Source of the DNA: Chrysochromulina tobinii
Lineage: Eukaryota; Haptophyta; Prymnesiales; Chrysochromulinaceae
Length of the DNA: 45,745 nucleotides
NCBI GenBank assembly: GCA_001275005.1
Contig: JWZX01002432.1
Span: 1 to 45,745 of the forward strand
Direction: 5' to 3'
Shown piece after piece: positions 7,767 to 16,094 of this stretch. The translations under genes and the position numbers were made by a program. The notes under the pieces were generated by a model. That model had not been told where the DNA came from. It did not search any database and saw nothing but the letters and a program-made list of their open reading frames with translations. Position 1 is the first letter of the stretch; each line of letters begins with the position of its first letter.

Positions 7767-9236
7767 TTAGCTCGGCTCAGTGTCATCGAGAGCGTCTCCT
7801 ACGAGCGTGCGCCGATCAAAGACAAAGTTGGCGCCTCGCCAGGCCGAGGTGCGGCTGCTACCATCCATGGGCGGCGGCGCTTTCTGCTGCCGCCGCTCCT
7901 CCTCCTCCTTCTCCTGCTGCTCGCGCTTGTGCCTCAAGTAGCCTACGATCCCATGCTGCAGCTTCTTGGTGTTGTGAAAGCCGAGCTCCTGCTCGAGGAA
8001 AGCATTCACCTTGACGCATCGGATGCCGCCGGTGCAAAAGGTGAGGATGGGCGCGTCTTTGGGCACCTCCGCGAGCCGCTTGCGCAGCACATCCCACGAC
8101 TGAGCAAACGTGTCCGTACCCAACGGCTCGGCGGCCACCTCGGCGGCATCCTCGGCCGCCACCTCGGCCGCCTCTGTCTCAGCCCCGCCCATGGCTGCAC
8201 GAGCCATCGCGCCTTTGCGCGCGACCACAAAGGTGCCCACCTTGGACTCGTACAGGTTCCGGCAGTCGAGCAGCACCGCGCCCTCCTGCTGCAGCGCCAT
8301 GTCCCACTGATCAGGCGTCACATCCTCCCCCGCACTCTGCCAATCGAGAGGATTCCACAGCCCATCCGTCAGGATCTGCGCGCGAGATTTGACGACACGC
8401 TTCCGGAACGGCGGCTCGCTCCCAACAGCGACCGTTTCGCCCAGGTTGAGCACGATGCGCCCTATCTCGGGCCGGCCCAGCGCCGCGCCCGCCTCGCGCA
8501 GCCCCTCGCGCAGCCTCTCGAGCTGCGATTGCGCCACGGCCAGCTGAGCGTTCACGCCCTCGCACGCTACGTAGATGGTGCCGAGCGCGCCCAGCTGCAC
8601 GAGCAGCTCGTCGAGGCGGTGCACGAGCGCCTCCACTTCCTCCGTTGACGCGGCCGTCGGGTGGAAGGCGAAAAAGGAAATCATCTGGAGCGTCTCCGTC
8701 GGCATGCCAGGCGGCGGCGGCGCACCAGTCTCAGCGTCGACCGGCGGCAATATAACATCCTCTGGCTCGGCAACGCGTAGCTGCGGTTCGACGCTGCGCT
8801 CCGCCGCGATCGAGAGCAGCTGGCGCAGGTCGGCGTCCGAGGCGATCTCCCGCTTACCGTGAAAGAGCCGAAACAGGGCGGGGTCCACGGTGAGGCGCGG
8901 AGCAAGCGCGGCACGCAAGTTATCCAGGCTCGCGGACGAGGGCACCTCGATGACCTGCTTTCGTCCAGGGCGCGACAGGTACGGCCGCACAGGACGTTCA
9001 AAATGGATCGAAAGACTCGTGCTGGCGCCTCCGGATGGTGTGCCACACAGCATGGCCACGGCTGGGCGCCGAAATGAGCCACGAACGGTACCGCCGCCGC
9101 TCGGCACCGTACGTGCTGTGGCGAGGGCCAACGACAAGAATGGGATGGCGCGCGCAACACACGGCGCGCGACGGCTTAGTATCTTCCACGTTGCCAACAT
9201 GCCGATCATCAAGCCAAGCAAAAGGGGCTCACTCAC
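7767..9236 (-). CDS. TrhO/TSTD2-like rhodanese-domain protein (489 aa)
   Basis: Related to bacterial TrhO (YceA, tRNA U34 hydroxylase) and animal TSTD2. The acylphosphatase-like N-terminal part of the family is at ~185-290 (MISFFAFHP...LGTIYVACEGVNAQLAV), and the conserved linker is WNPLDW. The rhodanese domain (~315-430) has LLDCRNLYESKVGTF and the active loop FCTGGIRC with Cys401, followed by HGIVGYL. A ubiquitin-like segment (IEVPSSASLDNLRAAL...) sits at ~95-150 and is unusual for the family. The N-terminus (LATWKILSRRAPCVARAI) may target an organelle. It ends soon after the family block FVFDRR, without the usual C-terminal Cys-rich tail. Divergent from the CFAP298-like gene. Confidence 0.8.
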   Translation of the reverse strand: MSEPLLLGLMIGMLATWKILSRRAPCVARAIPFLSLALATARTVPSGGGTVRGSFRRPAVAMLCGTPSGGASTSLSIHFERPVRPYLSRPGRKQVIEVPSSASLDNLRAALAPRLTVDPALFRLFHGKREIASDADLRQLLSIAAERSVEPQLRVAEPEDVILPPVDAETGAPPPPGMPTETLQMISFFAFHPTAASTEEVEALVHRLDELLVQLGALGTIYVACEGVNAQLAVAQSQLERLREGLREAGAALGRPEIGRIVLNLGETVAVGSEPPFRKRVVKSRAQILTDGLWNPLDWQSAGEDVTPDQWDMALQQEGAVLLDCRNLYESKVGTFVVARKGAMARAAMGGAETEAAEVAAEDAAEVAAEPLGTDTFAQSWDVLRKRLAEVPKDAPILTFCTGGIRCVKVNAFLEQELGFHNTKKLQHGIVGYLRHKREQQEKEEEERRQQKAPPPMDGSSRTSAWRGANFVFDRRTLVGDALDDTEPS

Positions 9237-9519
9237 GGGGCCCCTTGAGCCAAGTCATGTCAAGACAAGACAAGTCAAATGTTCTCGACTGTACAATTGT
9301 CCAGCGATTGGATCGGAACAGTACATGTATTCGATCCAGTCCACTCGCTGTATGTTTACTGTCAAAGCTTGTAAAAGGATTCCAAGAACATTTCCTGATT
9401 TGGGTCCATCCGTTGATTACGATCCCGAAAGGAAATCCGCGTGCCGGGCTGACGACGTGGTGGGTCCTTTTTGTTGAGCGTTGGTTGGTCGCATCACTTG
9501 CCCGCGGGGCGTTTTGCTC
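9237..9519. promoter_or_regulatory. Divergent promoter, TrhO-like / CFAP298-like
   Basis: This 283-bp gap separates two divergent starts. It contains TACATGTA at 9322-9329, 86 bp from the minus-strand ATG and about 190 bp from the plus-strand ATG. It is less GC-rich than the genes. No TATA box in a convincing position was identified. Confidence 0.45.
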
Positions 9520-10512
9520 ATGGTGCTCCTCGACATCATCGAAGAGAGCCACCCCCGTGGATCGTGCGTGCGCTTTCTGTGCGAGGTGCCCATTCGCTCC
9601 ACGGTGGCTAGCACATTGGAACACGTTATCGCCGTGCGCACTGCCAGGGACTCCCTTGAGGAGGCAGTAGCACAGCTGCAGGGTACAGATTCTTCGTCGG
9701 ACGCGCATCGCATGGCCTTGGCCCTCATCTCGGACTCGGCCGTGCAGAGCAAGGTCGTGCTGACGCGCGAGCAGCTGCACGCGGTCTTGCTTGCCCTGAA
9801 TGCGCAGAGCACCTCACAGCCGAGCTCGCTGGGCGAATGCTGGCTGGCCTTTGCAAGCCGGCGGCTGGAGCAAGACAAGCTGCTCTCCGACTACGTGGGG
9901 ACCAACGAGAAGTCCAAGGTGAAGCTCGCCTTGACGACGAGTCCGCTGCCGCCCGCCGCCGCTGCTCGCGACGTGCCGCCGAACCCTTTTGGTACGCCCG
10001 CGACGGCATCCGAGTCGATGTCGACCAAGCGCCCAGCAGCCGCAGCGACGGCCGCCGAGCTGTCGGAGGATGGCGGCTACACAGAGCTTCCAGCGCAGCG
10101 GCCGAGGCTCGGCAGCGCGCCAACCGCCGAGCCGCACGAAGCCTCGCCGTCGAAGCTCCAGCAGTCGCCTCTCGAGAAGGGTGTCAGTCTGCTCGCCTTC
10201 TGGAAGGCACGTGAGCCGGGCGGACGGCCTCCGAAGAGCGACGAGAACGCGCCCGCAGCGGGGGCGGACGAGAACGCGCCCATCCTGAGCACCAGTCAGG
10301 CGGCCGCGCTCACCAGCGACAACGCGGTGCGTCAGGCGCTGCGTGAGCCCCGACTGCAAGAGCTGCTTAGGCACATAGACAGCGCCGGCACGAGGGAGGC
10401 GGCACTTCAACGGCTGGAGCTGGCTCTGGAGGACCCGGAGTTCGAGGCATTCTCGCTCCAGGCGCTGCAGACGATAGGCTGGACCTCGTCGGGAGCGCAG
10501 CACGCAGAATAG
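9520..10512 (+). CDS. CFAP298: CFAP298-like protein with a ZNHIT3-like C-terminal domain (330 aa)
   Basis: CFAP298 (C21orf59/Kurly) is a cytoplasmic factor needed for axonemal dynein assembly and ciliary motility. The match rests on the start MVLL, a hydrophobic N-terminal segment (RFLCEVP...LEHVIAV), a middle helix WLAFASRRLEQDKLL, and SDYVGTNEKSKVKL at ~122-136, corresponding to the family's conserved LSDYVGKNEKTK. The family's middle part is much shorter here. After a disordered stretch (~140-265, with the repeat DENAP twice), residues ~272-322 (LREPRLQELLRHIDSA...LEDPEFEAFSLQALQTIG) resemble the C-terminal helical domain of ZNHIT3 or related HIT-finger proteins. That pairing is unusual. 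The ATG at 9520 was chosen because family members begin MVLL; an in-frame start 13 codons earlier exists. Confidence 0.55.
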   Translation: MVLLDIIEESHPRGSCVRFLCEVPIRSTVASTLEHVIAVRTARDSLEEAVAQLQGTDSSSDAHRMALALISDSAVQSKVVLTREQLHAVLLALNAQSTSQPSSLGECWLAFASRRLEQDKLLSDYVGTNEKSKVKLALTTSPLPPAAAARDVPPNPFGTPATASESMSTKRPAAAATAAELSEDGGYTELPAQRPRLGSAPTAEPHEASPSKLQQSPLEKGVSLLAFWKAREPGGRPPKSDENAPAAGADENAPILSTSQAAALTSDNAVRQALREPRLQELLRHIDSAGTREAALQRLELALEDPEFEAFSLQALQTIGWTSSGAQHAE

Positions 10513-11386
10513 GCGATGTGCTCTTGTGGATGGAGCCTTGGAAGGATCTTTGTTGACGGTCACGAGGGGACGGGACTCTTTGTGATCGGTATACGGAGGG
10601 TGCAAATGCGCTGAACTTGCTGAGTCTGGACCCGCGGCCGCGGGTGCCAGGCATATAATGTGTCCCTGGGTGGGCACGCAGAGGCGGGGCGGTCACCCAC
10701 GGGGGCGGGGGCGGCACCGGCAGGGCCTGCGCTGGGGCGACGGCAGCCGGCACGGGGCACGGCCCAGCGCCCACGCGAGACGCGTTGTACGTCACTAGCT
10801 GCAGCGGGTAATGTATATTTTATAGACTAGAGCCAAAATAAGCGAAAAGAAGAACGAGACTGCACGGTCTGAGCGACTCGAGAGCGCGCGCGCCATGCGG
10901 CGATGCGCGGCGGCGCGCCGTGCTCCGCCGCCGGTCGGCGGTCCGTGCCGGGCCCCCGCCCCGCGCCCCGCGCGCGGCCGCCCGGGGAGCGGAGCGGGGG
11001 GCGCACGGGTGGGGGATGCGCTCCGTCGGCACCGTCGTGACCAATGACGTAAAGTTATTTCGATCGAATAGACGCGGGTCGCGAAAGGCTGCACCTCCAG
11101 ACGACACCACAACCCCGCCGCGCACTGTCTCGCAGCCTCCCCGCAGGCGGCCGCGACTGTGTCCTGTATACCCCGCACGGCGCATGCTCGCCGCAGTCGC
11201 GGAAGACATCTGCCATGCAGGCTTGCGTATCGTCAAGCACTCACCGCACCATTCCCACACCATGCCACGCGAGTCTGTCACGCCCCGACATCGCCTCGCC
11301 GCCGCAGCCTCGCAGCAGACGCCTCGCAGGAGACGCCTCGCAGGAGACGCCTCGTCGCGTGAGCTGCCCCTGACGAGCACGCTCAC
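10513..11386. other. Convergent intergenic region, no gene seen
   Basis: 874 bp between the CFAP298-like stop and the rubredoxin-protein stop. It is extremely GC-rich at 10620-10790 and 10860-11035, with an AT-rich patch at 10805-10850 (AATGTATATTTTATAG). Open frames across it are typical GC-rich shadows with no domain. A 14-bp tandem repeat is listed separately. Confidence 0.5.
11307..11354. repeat. 14-bp tandem repeat, ~3.5 copies
   Basis: The unit GCCTCGCAGGAGAC is at 11321-11334 and 11335-11348, with one variant copy at 11307-11320 (GCAGCAGAC) and a partial copy after. It lies just downstream of the minus-strand rubredoxin-domain gene stop. Confidence 0.75.
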
Positions 11387-12805
11387 TCAGGTGACCACGC
11401 CATTATCGACGAACTGGTCCTTGCCAGCGCCGCACTGCGGGCACGTGAAGGAGTCGCCGAAGAACTTGTGCTCGCGCCCTGCGGCCGGGAAGAGCACGTA
11501 GCCGCAGCTCGTGCACTCGTACTCGTGGGTCTGCCCGTCGCCGTCGCCCACATTCGTCGGACCTGCACCTGCCGAAGGAGGCGCCATGGCGGGAGGTGGA
11601 GCGGCCTTGGGGGCGGGCGGCGGCGGCGGCGGCGGGGGCGTCACGAGCTTGAAGTCTGTCGCGGCGATCGGAACCGCCGGGGCAGCTTTGGTCGCAACGG
11701 TCGGCGCGGGACCCGCAACGGTCGGCGCGGGACCGGCCTGTGGAACGTCCTGCGTGTCAAAGATGGATTTGACGGGCTTTCGAGGCTGGCCAGTCGCCTT
11801 GTAATTGGCTGCGTTCTGCGCGGCAGCACGCTCGAGCGCCTCCTGCAGCTGGCGCGCGCGCTCGGCCTCGGCGATCTTTGCCGCCTTCTCCGCCGCCTCA
11901 TCCTCCCTTCTCTGCTGCACCTCGGCCAACAGTCGTGCCGCCTCGGCGTTTGAGAGGCCCAGGATGGCGCGCGTCTCGGCGTCGGGCGCGGCGAGGCCCT
12001 GCTCCTCGCAGAGGGTGCGGTAGAGGTCCTCGAGCATCGCCCGCTGCAGCGCCGCCACCGTGTCGAAGGACCAGTTTGGGAATTTGGTGCGCAGCTTCGC
12101 CATCGCCGATGCCTGCGGTATCGCGCGCTCGGCCGCAAAGACGAGCTTGTTGAGAACCGACGGCTGGCGCTCGAGCTTGGTCGCAGCGGCCTCTAGGAGC
12201 GTGGCGCACGCGGCGTCGTCCGAGACGCGAAAGATAGCCATGGCCGCCTTCAGCTGCTGAATCGCCTTGACGCCGACGGGCACGTCCCGCGCGAACTGCA
12301 CCAGGAAGGTGGTCACCATCGGGCCGGTGAAGCGGCCCGGACCGAGCTGCGTCTTGAAGGTCGAGTACGCGGCGGCCATTTCGCGCTCGTCGCCTATGTG
12401 GAAGATCATGGTCGCAGCAAACTCGTCGAGCAGCGTGCTAACCCGCCGCTTGTATAGCCGCTGGCTCTGCCAAGCCGCCACCGCCATCGTCGCTGCCACC
12501 GTCACGCCCATGAAGGGCGCGCGCGCCTTCTGGAAGAAGGTAGGCGGCGTCGTTGTCCCGGGTGGCGGCACGCCGACGTACTGCTGCTGCTGGGAGGCCT
12601 TGCCCTGCGGCTGCAGCCCGCTCACTGCCATGCGGCGGCTGTCGCCCTGCTGCGAAGCCGCGATGAGATCGGCCGAAGGACCATCAGCAGCCGCCATGAC
12701 CGCGAGCTGCGGGCGAGGTGCCAGCATGTTCGCCCGAACAAGCGAATGGGTCGAAGAAGCGAATCCGATGCACGCGGCGCCCGTCAAGGCGAGGAACGGC
12801 AACAT
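11387..12805 (-). CDS. Plastid-targeted protein with C-terminal rubredoxin domain (472 aa)
   Basis: The last ~45 residues form a rubredoxin-type iron site: YECTSCGYVLFP...FTCPQCGAGKDQF, two CxxCG knuckles as in rubredoxins and plastid rubredoxin-like proteins, which carry electrons in photosystem assembly and redox processes. The N-terminus reads MLPFLALTGAACIGFASS (signal peptide) followed by a basic, hydroxylated, Ala-rich stretch, the bipartite form used by secondary plastids. A hydrophobic stretch MGVTVAATMAVAAW near residue 102 may span a membrane. The central part (~120-300) is helical and unrecognised, followed by an Ala/Glu/Arg coiled coil and a Pro-rich linker (TPPPPPPPPAP). The ATG at 12805 was preferred to an upstream GTG because it begins the signal peptide. 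Shares a 199-bp promoter region with the Vta1-like gene. Confidence 0.75.
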   Translation of the reverse strand: MLPFLALTGAACIGFASSTHSLVRANMLAPRPQLAVMAAADGPSADLIAASQQGDSRRMAVSGLQPQGKASQQQQYVGVPPPGTTTPPTFFQKARAPFMGVTVAATMAVAAWQSQRLYKRRVSTLLDEFAATMIFHIGDEREMAAAYSTFKTQLGPGRFTGPMVTTFLVQFARDVPVGVKAIQQLKAAMAIFRVSDDAACATLLEAAATKLERQPSVLNKLVFAAERAIPQASAMAKLRTKFPNWSFDTVAALQRAMLEDLYRTLCEEQGLAAPDAETRAILGLSNAEAARLLAEVQQRREDEAAEKAAKIAEAERARQLQEALERAAAQNAANYKATGQPRKPVKSIFDTQDVPQAGPAPTVAGPAPTVATKAAPAVPIAATDFKLVTPPPPPPPPAPKAAPPPAMAPPSAGAGPTNVGDGDGQTHEYECTSCGYVLFPAAGREHKFFGDSFTCPQCGAGKDQFVDNGVVT

Positions 12806-13004
12806 GCTCGCACCCCGGGTCGAGCAGCACACGCTGCGTCCACGAGATCGAGATGAGCGCCCTCATGGGCGCCAAGTTTCGTCCATACACACATCGCTCT
12901 ATCACCTGATTAAAATGCCATGGTTTTCAAGCGCAGTTCCTACGACAAGCGATAGAATTCATAAAGAATTGATGATTCTATTTTGGAAAAAAGGCGGCGC
13001 CAGC
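12806..13004. promoter_or_regulatory. Divergent promoter, rubredoxin protein / Vta1-like
   Basis: A 199-bp gap between two divergent ATGs. Its right half (12905-12990) is AT-rich relative to its surroundings and contains the interrupted inverted repeat ATAGAATTCAT...ATGATTCTAT (12953-12981), a candidate cis site. Function is inferred from position. Confidence 0.4.
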
Positions 13005-13931
13005 ATGTCTATCCCATATTCGCTTCAGCCACTCGAAACCTACTTTACGCGCGCCAACGAGTTGAGCGGGCCGCACCCGTACGTCGCGCACCACCTGCGC
13101 CTGTTTGCCGTCGAGCTCGCCATGAAGATGAAGGGGCCGGACGCCAACCAATTTCTGCTCACGCAGATGGATATTCTTGAGAAGGAGAAGGGCACCGTCG
13201 AGCCACCGCTGTACCAGCCGCCACTTTGCCCAGACCCCAACTGGAAGCCCCCTCCGCCTCCGCCTCCGCCAGAGGCACCACCGGTGGCTGCGGCCGGCGC
13301 GGCGGATGCTTCCGACGGCCGCAATGGCAGCACTGCAGATGGCACAGGGGCGAGCGACACGAAGCCTGAGGAGGCAGCGGCATCGGCGAGCAGCAGTAAG
13401 GGCATGTTCAGCTTTCTGAGCAAGCAGCCGCCAAATCCCAGCTTGGACGCCGCCAAGGAGGGTGCAGCCAACCTCTCCATCGCGGGCGATCCGAAGCCGC
13501 CTCCCTCGACAGAGGCGCCTAAGCCGCCGATGATCACGCCCCACAAGGTGGCCGCGACCCCACAGCAGGCGCTGCGCACCCTCGCGCTCGACCTCTATGA
13601 GCGCGGTCGCCAGGCGGACAAGCCGGACACGTTCCCGTCGCCCTCAACCTCCTGGGGGGTGTCCGAGGCGCCAAAGATAGCTCGGTGCCTTCACGCCTCC
13701 GCCGTCATTCTCGATGCACTCAAGCACTTCGAGCCTACGCTGCCTGCCGAGCTCGAGCGCTACCAGACCGCGGCCCATCGGCGCTCCGTGCAGCTCGGCG
13801 GCCAGATCAACTCGGCCTTCAAGCTGAAGGAAGGGGAGCCGATCTCGTTAAAGTGGCGCCCTGCTGACATGGCGGCTGCCACTCCACTTCCCCTACCACC
13901 GCCGCTCTTCCCATCCGTACCTAGGTCGTAG
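13005..13931 (+). CDS. VTA1: Vta1/LIP5-like ESCRT-III/Vps4 regulator (308 aa)
   Basis: Vta1 stimulates the Vps4 ATPase and binds ESCRT-III on endosomes. Its N-terminal tandem MIT region is visible. First part, residues ~5-65: LQPLETYFTRANELSGPHPYVAHHLRLFAVELAMKM...FLLTQMDILEKEK, matching the family's pYlkRa.El...dPvvAYycrlyAv. Second part, ~183-275: ALRTLALDLYERGRQADK...ARCLHASAVILDALKHFEPTLPAELERYQTAAHRR, then LKWRPADM, like the family's YAKWKAADI. A ~110-residue Pro/Ala-rich insert separates the two halves, which are close together in yeast and animal Vta1. The C-terminal Vps4-binding VSL domain is not seen; the protein stops ~25 residues after the second part. The ATG at 13005 begins the family homology. 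Confidence 0.7.
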   Translation: MSIPYSLQPLETYFTRANELSGPHPYVAHHLRLFAVELAMKMKGPDANQFLLTQMDILEKEKGTVEPPLYQPPLCPDPNWKPPPPPPPPEAPPVAAAGAADASDGRNGSTADGTGASDTKPEEAAASASSSKGMFSFLSKQPPNPSLDAAKEGAANLSIAGDPKPPPSTEAPKPPMITPHKVAATPQQALRTLALDLYERGRQADKPDTFPSPSTSWGVSEAPKIARCLHASAVILDALKHFEPTLPAELERYQTAAHRRSVQLGGQINSAFKLKEGEPISLKWRPADMAAATPLPLPPPLFPSVPRS

Positions 13932-14528
13932 CCAGGCAGCATCGCCAATGTCAGCCGCGCAAGCGTCGTGGCATGCATCGTGAATGGGCGTCAAGAACCC
14001 AGCCACCCCTGACCTGACCGGGTGTTGCAGGGTTGCACGCGACAAGGCACCATGGCTGTGTGTGACAACGGAAGCCGTTATTTCCGCTGTCGGACGTGTC
14101 TCGAGTGTCGTGCGGACGCACCCCGCCATCAATTGTTGGCGCACGCAGGTTCCATTGTCATTTTGACGCACTTTAGAATGAACAAAACAATGACGCGAGT
14201 TTCGGGACCTTCGACCTACTACAACACCCCGGCGACCGGACTACGGTTAAACTACGCCACCCGGTCTACGGGCGCGCGTTCCGCCTGGGAATCATCCGAC
14301 ATCAAATATCAATGACGAGCGCGCCGCCGGCAGCCGTCCTCGGACAGCCCGTGCAGCCTAGCAGCTCGACTCGCCGGAGGGAGCTCTAGACGACCATCGA
14401 AGCTTTCGGCGACCTCGGCGGTGATGCTTGCGGCGACCTCGGCGGTGATGCTTGCGGCGACCTCTGGGTGGCGACCTCGCGTGTTGAGCACTCATCTCTG
14501 CGCTGCGCGCGCGCTGTTCATCTGTATG
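13932..14528. other. Convergent intergenic region, no gene seen
   Basis: 597 bp between the Vta1-like stop (+) and the temptin-domain gene stop (-). Around 14150-14200 it has a loose inverted repeat (CATTGTCATTTTG / CAAAACAATGAC). It also contains the 24-bp tandem repeat listed separately. No supported coding frame. Confidence 0.5.
14408..14465. repeat. 24-bp tandem repeat, ~2.4 copies
   Basis: A 24-bp unit beginning GGCGACCTCGGCGGTGATG is at 14408-14431 and again, identically, at 14432-14455, followed by a partial third copy. It lies 63-120 bp downstream of the minus-strand temptin-domain gene stop. Confidence 0.8.
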
Positions 14529-15758
14529 TCATTCGTGTGGACCCACCCTCATCTGCGTCTTGGGTGGTTTCGCATCCTTGGGCGAGTTTGCATCCTTGGT
14601 CGCTGGTATGTGCTTGCACCAGCCAGCTCGCATGGCAAACCACAGCGCCGTACCAAGCACCACCACGCCGGAGGCCACGACGATTGCGATGATTGCACCC
14701 ACCGCCAGTGACGCCGCCGCCACCGCCACCGGCGGCGTCGCATGCGACGAGTCGATGAGCTGCACCACTGGCGTGGCGGTGACGTTAAGGCCCGGTGGCA
14801 GCAGCGCCGAGGCACTGGCGGCGCTGCTCAGAACCGGCGCGAGGGCCGCCTCGACAGTCTGAGCAGCCGCGAGCGTGGCGGCGGCAATGCTCAGCGCCAG
14901 GCGTACGGAGCCCGATGTGACAGTGAGACGAACGGACGAGGCTGGCACGTTGGCCGCCGCCGCGAAGGAGTCTACGATCGAGTCGCGCACCAAGTCCGTG
15001 TAGTCGCTTACGTCGCCCGAAGCCACCATTGTCACCTCGACGATGTAGGGCGGCGAGGGCGGCGGCGGCGAAGGCGAGGGCGGCGGCGGCGAGGGCGAGG
15101 GTGGCGGCGGCGAGGGCGAAGGCAGAGAGGGCGAGGGCGAGGGCGAGGGCGGCGGAGGTGATGGCGACGGCGGCGGAGGTGATGGCGACGGCGGCGGAGG
15201 TGATGGCGACGGAGATAGCGACGGCGGCGGCGAGGGCGAGGGCGGCGGCGGCGAGGGCGAGGGCAGAGAGGGCGAGGGCGAGGGCGAGGGCGAGGGCGAG
15301 GGCGGCGGAGGTGATGGCGACGGCGGCGGAGGTGATGGCGAGGGTGGCGGCGGTGACGGGGGCAGTCGCGGAGGAGGTGACGGCGGAGAGTACGTGCCGA
15401 TCAAAGCACCACAATTGGGCATCGTCCTGCTCGTGGTGTAGATTCCTTCGCCTGGATAGCTCAGGCTGGTCGTGTACTGGGCTACTGAGCCTTGAGTCCA
15501 CGTGCAACACGGATCTCCCAGCTCAAGACCGTTGCTCTGGCCATCTCCATCGCTATCAGCCTGACAAAAGGCCACTGTCCACACGAAGCCGGCATCCCTG
15601 AAGTGGTCGCGAAAGCCGCCGCTGTGGCCGACGTTATCGAACGATGTTTGGCCGAATTCGATGCTGTACGCATTTGGCAACAGCTCTCTGTACGATGGCC
15701 GGCCGTCGACGAGCAAAAGTTGCCCCGCGACGAGTGCACGAACTGATCGAGAGCCCAT
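14529..15758 (-). CDS. Temptin-domain, extensin-like type I membrane protein (409 aa)
   Basis: A predicted cell-surface or scale/cell-coat glycoprotein. N-terminal residues ~1-20 are moderately hydrophobic (VRALVAGQLLLVDG) and may be a signal peptide. Residues ~21-95 match the temptin domain: YRELLPNAYSI, VGHSGGFRDHF, WTVAFCQADSDGDGQSNG and LELGDPCCTW, with paired cysteines and a DxDxDG-like calcium loop. Residues ~125-240 are a long SPPPP/SPSPP array typical of hydroxyproline-rich pherophorin- or extensin-type proteins. A small SEA-like alpha/beta domain follows (~245-340: VEVTMVASGDVSDYTDLVRDSI). A membrane helix (~352-383) and a short basic tail end the protein. The G- and C-rich repeat DNA at 15040-15380 produces long open frames in other frames; these are shadows. 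Confidence 0.7.
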   Translation of the reverse strand: MGSRSVRALVAGQLLLVDGRPSYRELLPNAYSIEFGQTSFDNVGHSGGFRDHFRDAGFVWTVAFCQADSDGDGQSNGLELGDPCCTWTQGSVAQYTTSLSYPGEGIYTTSRTMPNCGALIGTYSPPSPPPRLPPSPPPPSPSPPPPSPSPPPPSPSPSPSPSPSLPSPSPPPPSPSPPPSLSPSPSPPPPSPSPPPPSPSPPPPSPSPSPSLPSPSPPPPSPSPPPPSPSPPPPSPPYIVEVTMVASGDVSDYTDLVRDSIVDSFAAAANVPASSVRLTVTSGSVRLALSIAAATLAAAQTVEAALAPVLSSAASASALLPPGLNVTATPVVQLIDSSHATPPVAVAAASLAVGAIIAIVVASGVVVLGTALWFAMRAGWCKHIPATKDANSPKDAKPPKTQMRVGPHE

Positions 15759-16094
15759 GTCAGGGGTGCCGAGCTGGGGTGCCGGGCGCGTCTGTTTTTA
15801 CATTTTTTCCCCGTTTGGGAACGGCCTCACCTAATAACGTAACTTGATCGGTCATCGTGCGCCGCGGTCGGTCCAGACCAGCAGACCATGCAATTCATGA
15901 ATCGCCGCCCCGCAGGATATCCTGGGCTACATGTTTGTGCATGACGCACAGGTAATTTGCCAGGAAAGGCAAAAGCCGAAAGCGGAGCCCCCATTCAGCA
16001 TTGTATAAAGACGCTGTACCGTGTGCATCAGTGCATGTACCATGTTCATCATCCCATCCTCTCATATGCCCGCATCCAAGCGAACCCGTCCACA
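15759..16094. other. Intergenic region upstream of the temptin-domain gene
   Basis: 336 bp between the EF-hand gene stop and the temptin-domain gene start (both minus strand). It is less GC-rich than the flanking genes and includes CTACATGTTTGTGCATG at 15929-15945, a relative of the TACATGTA motif. No gene is seen. Confidence 0.45.

Noticed and set aside
11307-11354. Tandem repeats here and at 14408-14465 as a CRISPR array
   Set aside because: Repeat units are contiguous with no spacers, and the DNA is eukaryotic.
10920-11501. Plus-strand open frame of ~190 codons
   Set aside because: Arg/Pro/Ala-rich, overlaps the 3' end of the rubredoxin-protein gene on the other strand, and has no domain; typical of very GC-rich DNA.
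12267-13004. Upstream extension of the Vta1-like frame
   Set aside because: It lies antisense to the well-supported rubredoxin-domain gene and lacks any homology; Vta1 similarity begins at the ATG at 13005.
14740-15600. Long open frames on both strands across the Pro-rich array
   Set aside because: They are shadows of the SPPPP-coding repeat DNA of the temptin-domain gene and translate to simple Ala/Arg/Gly repeats.
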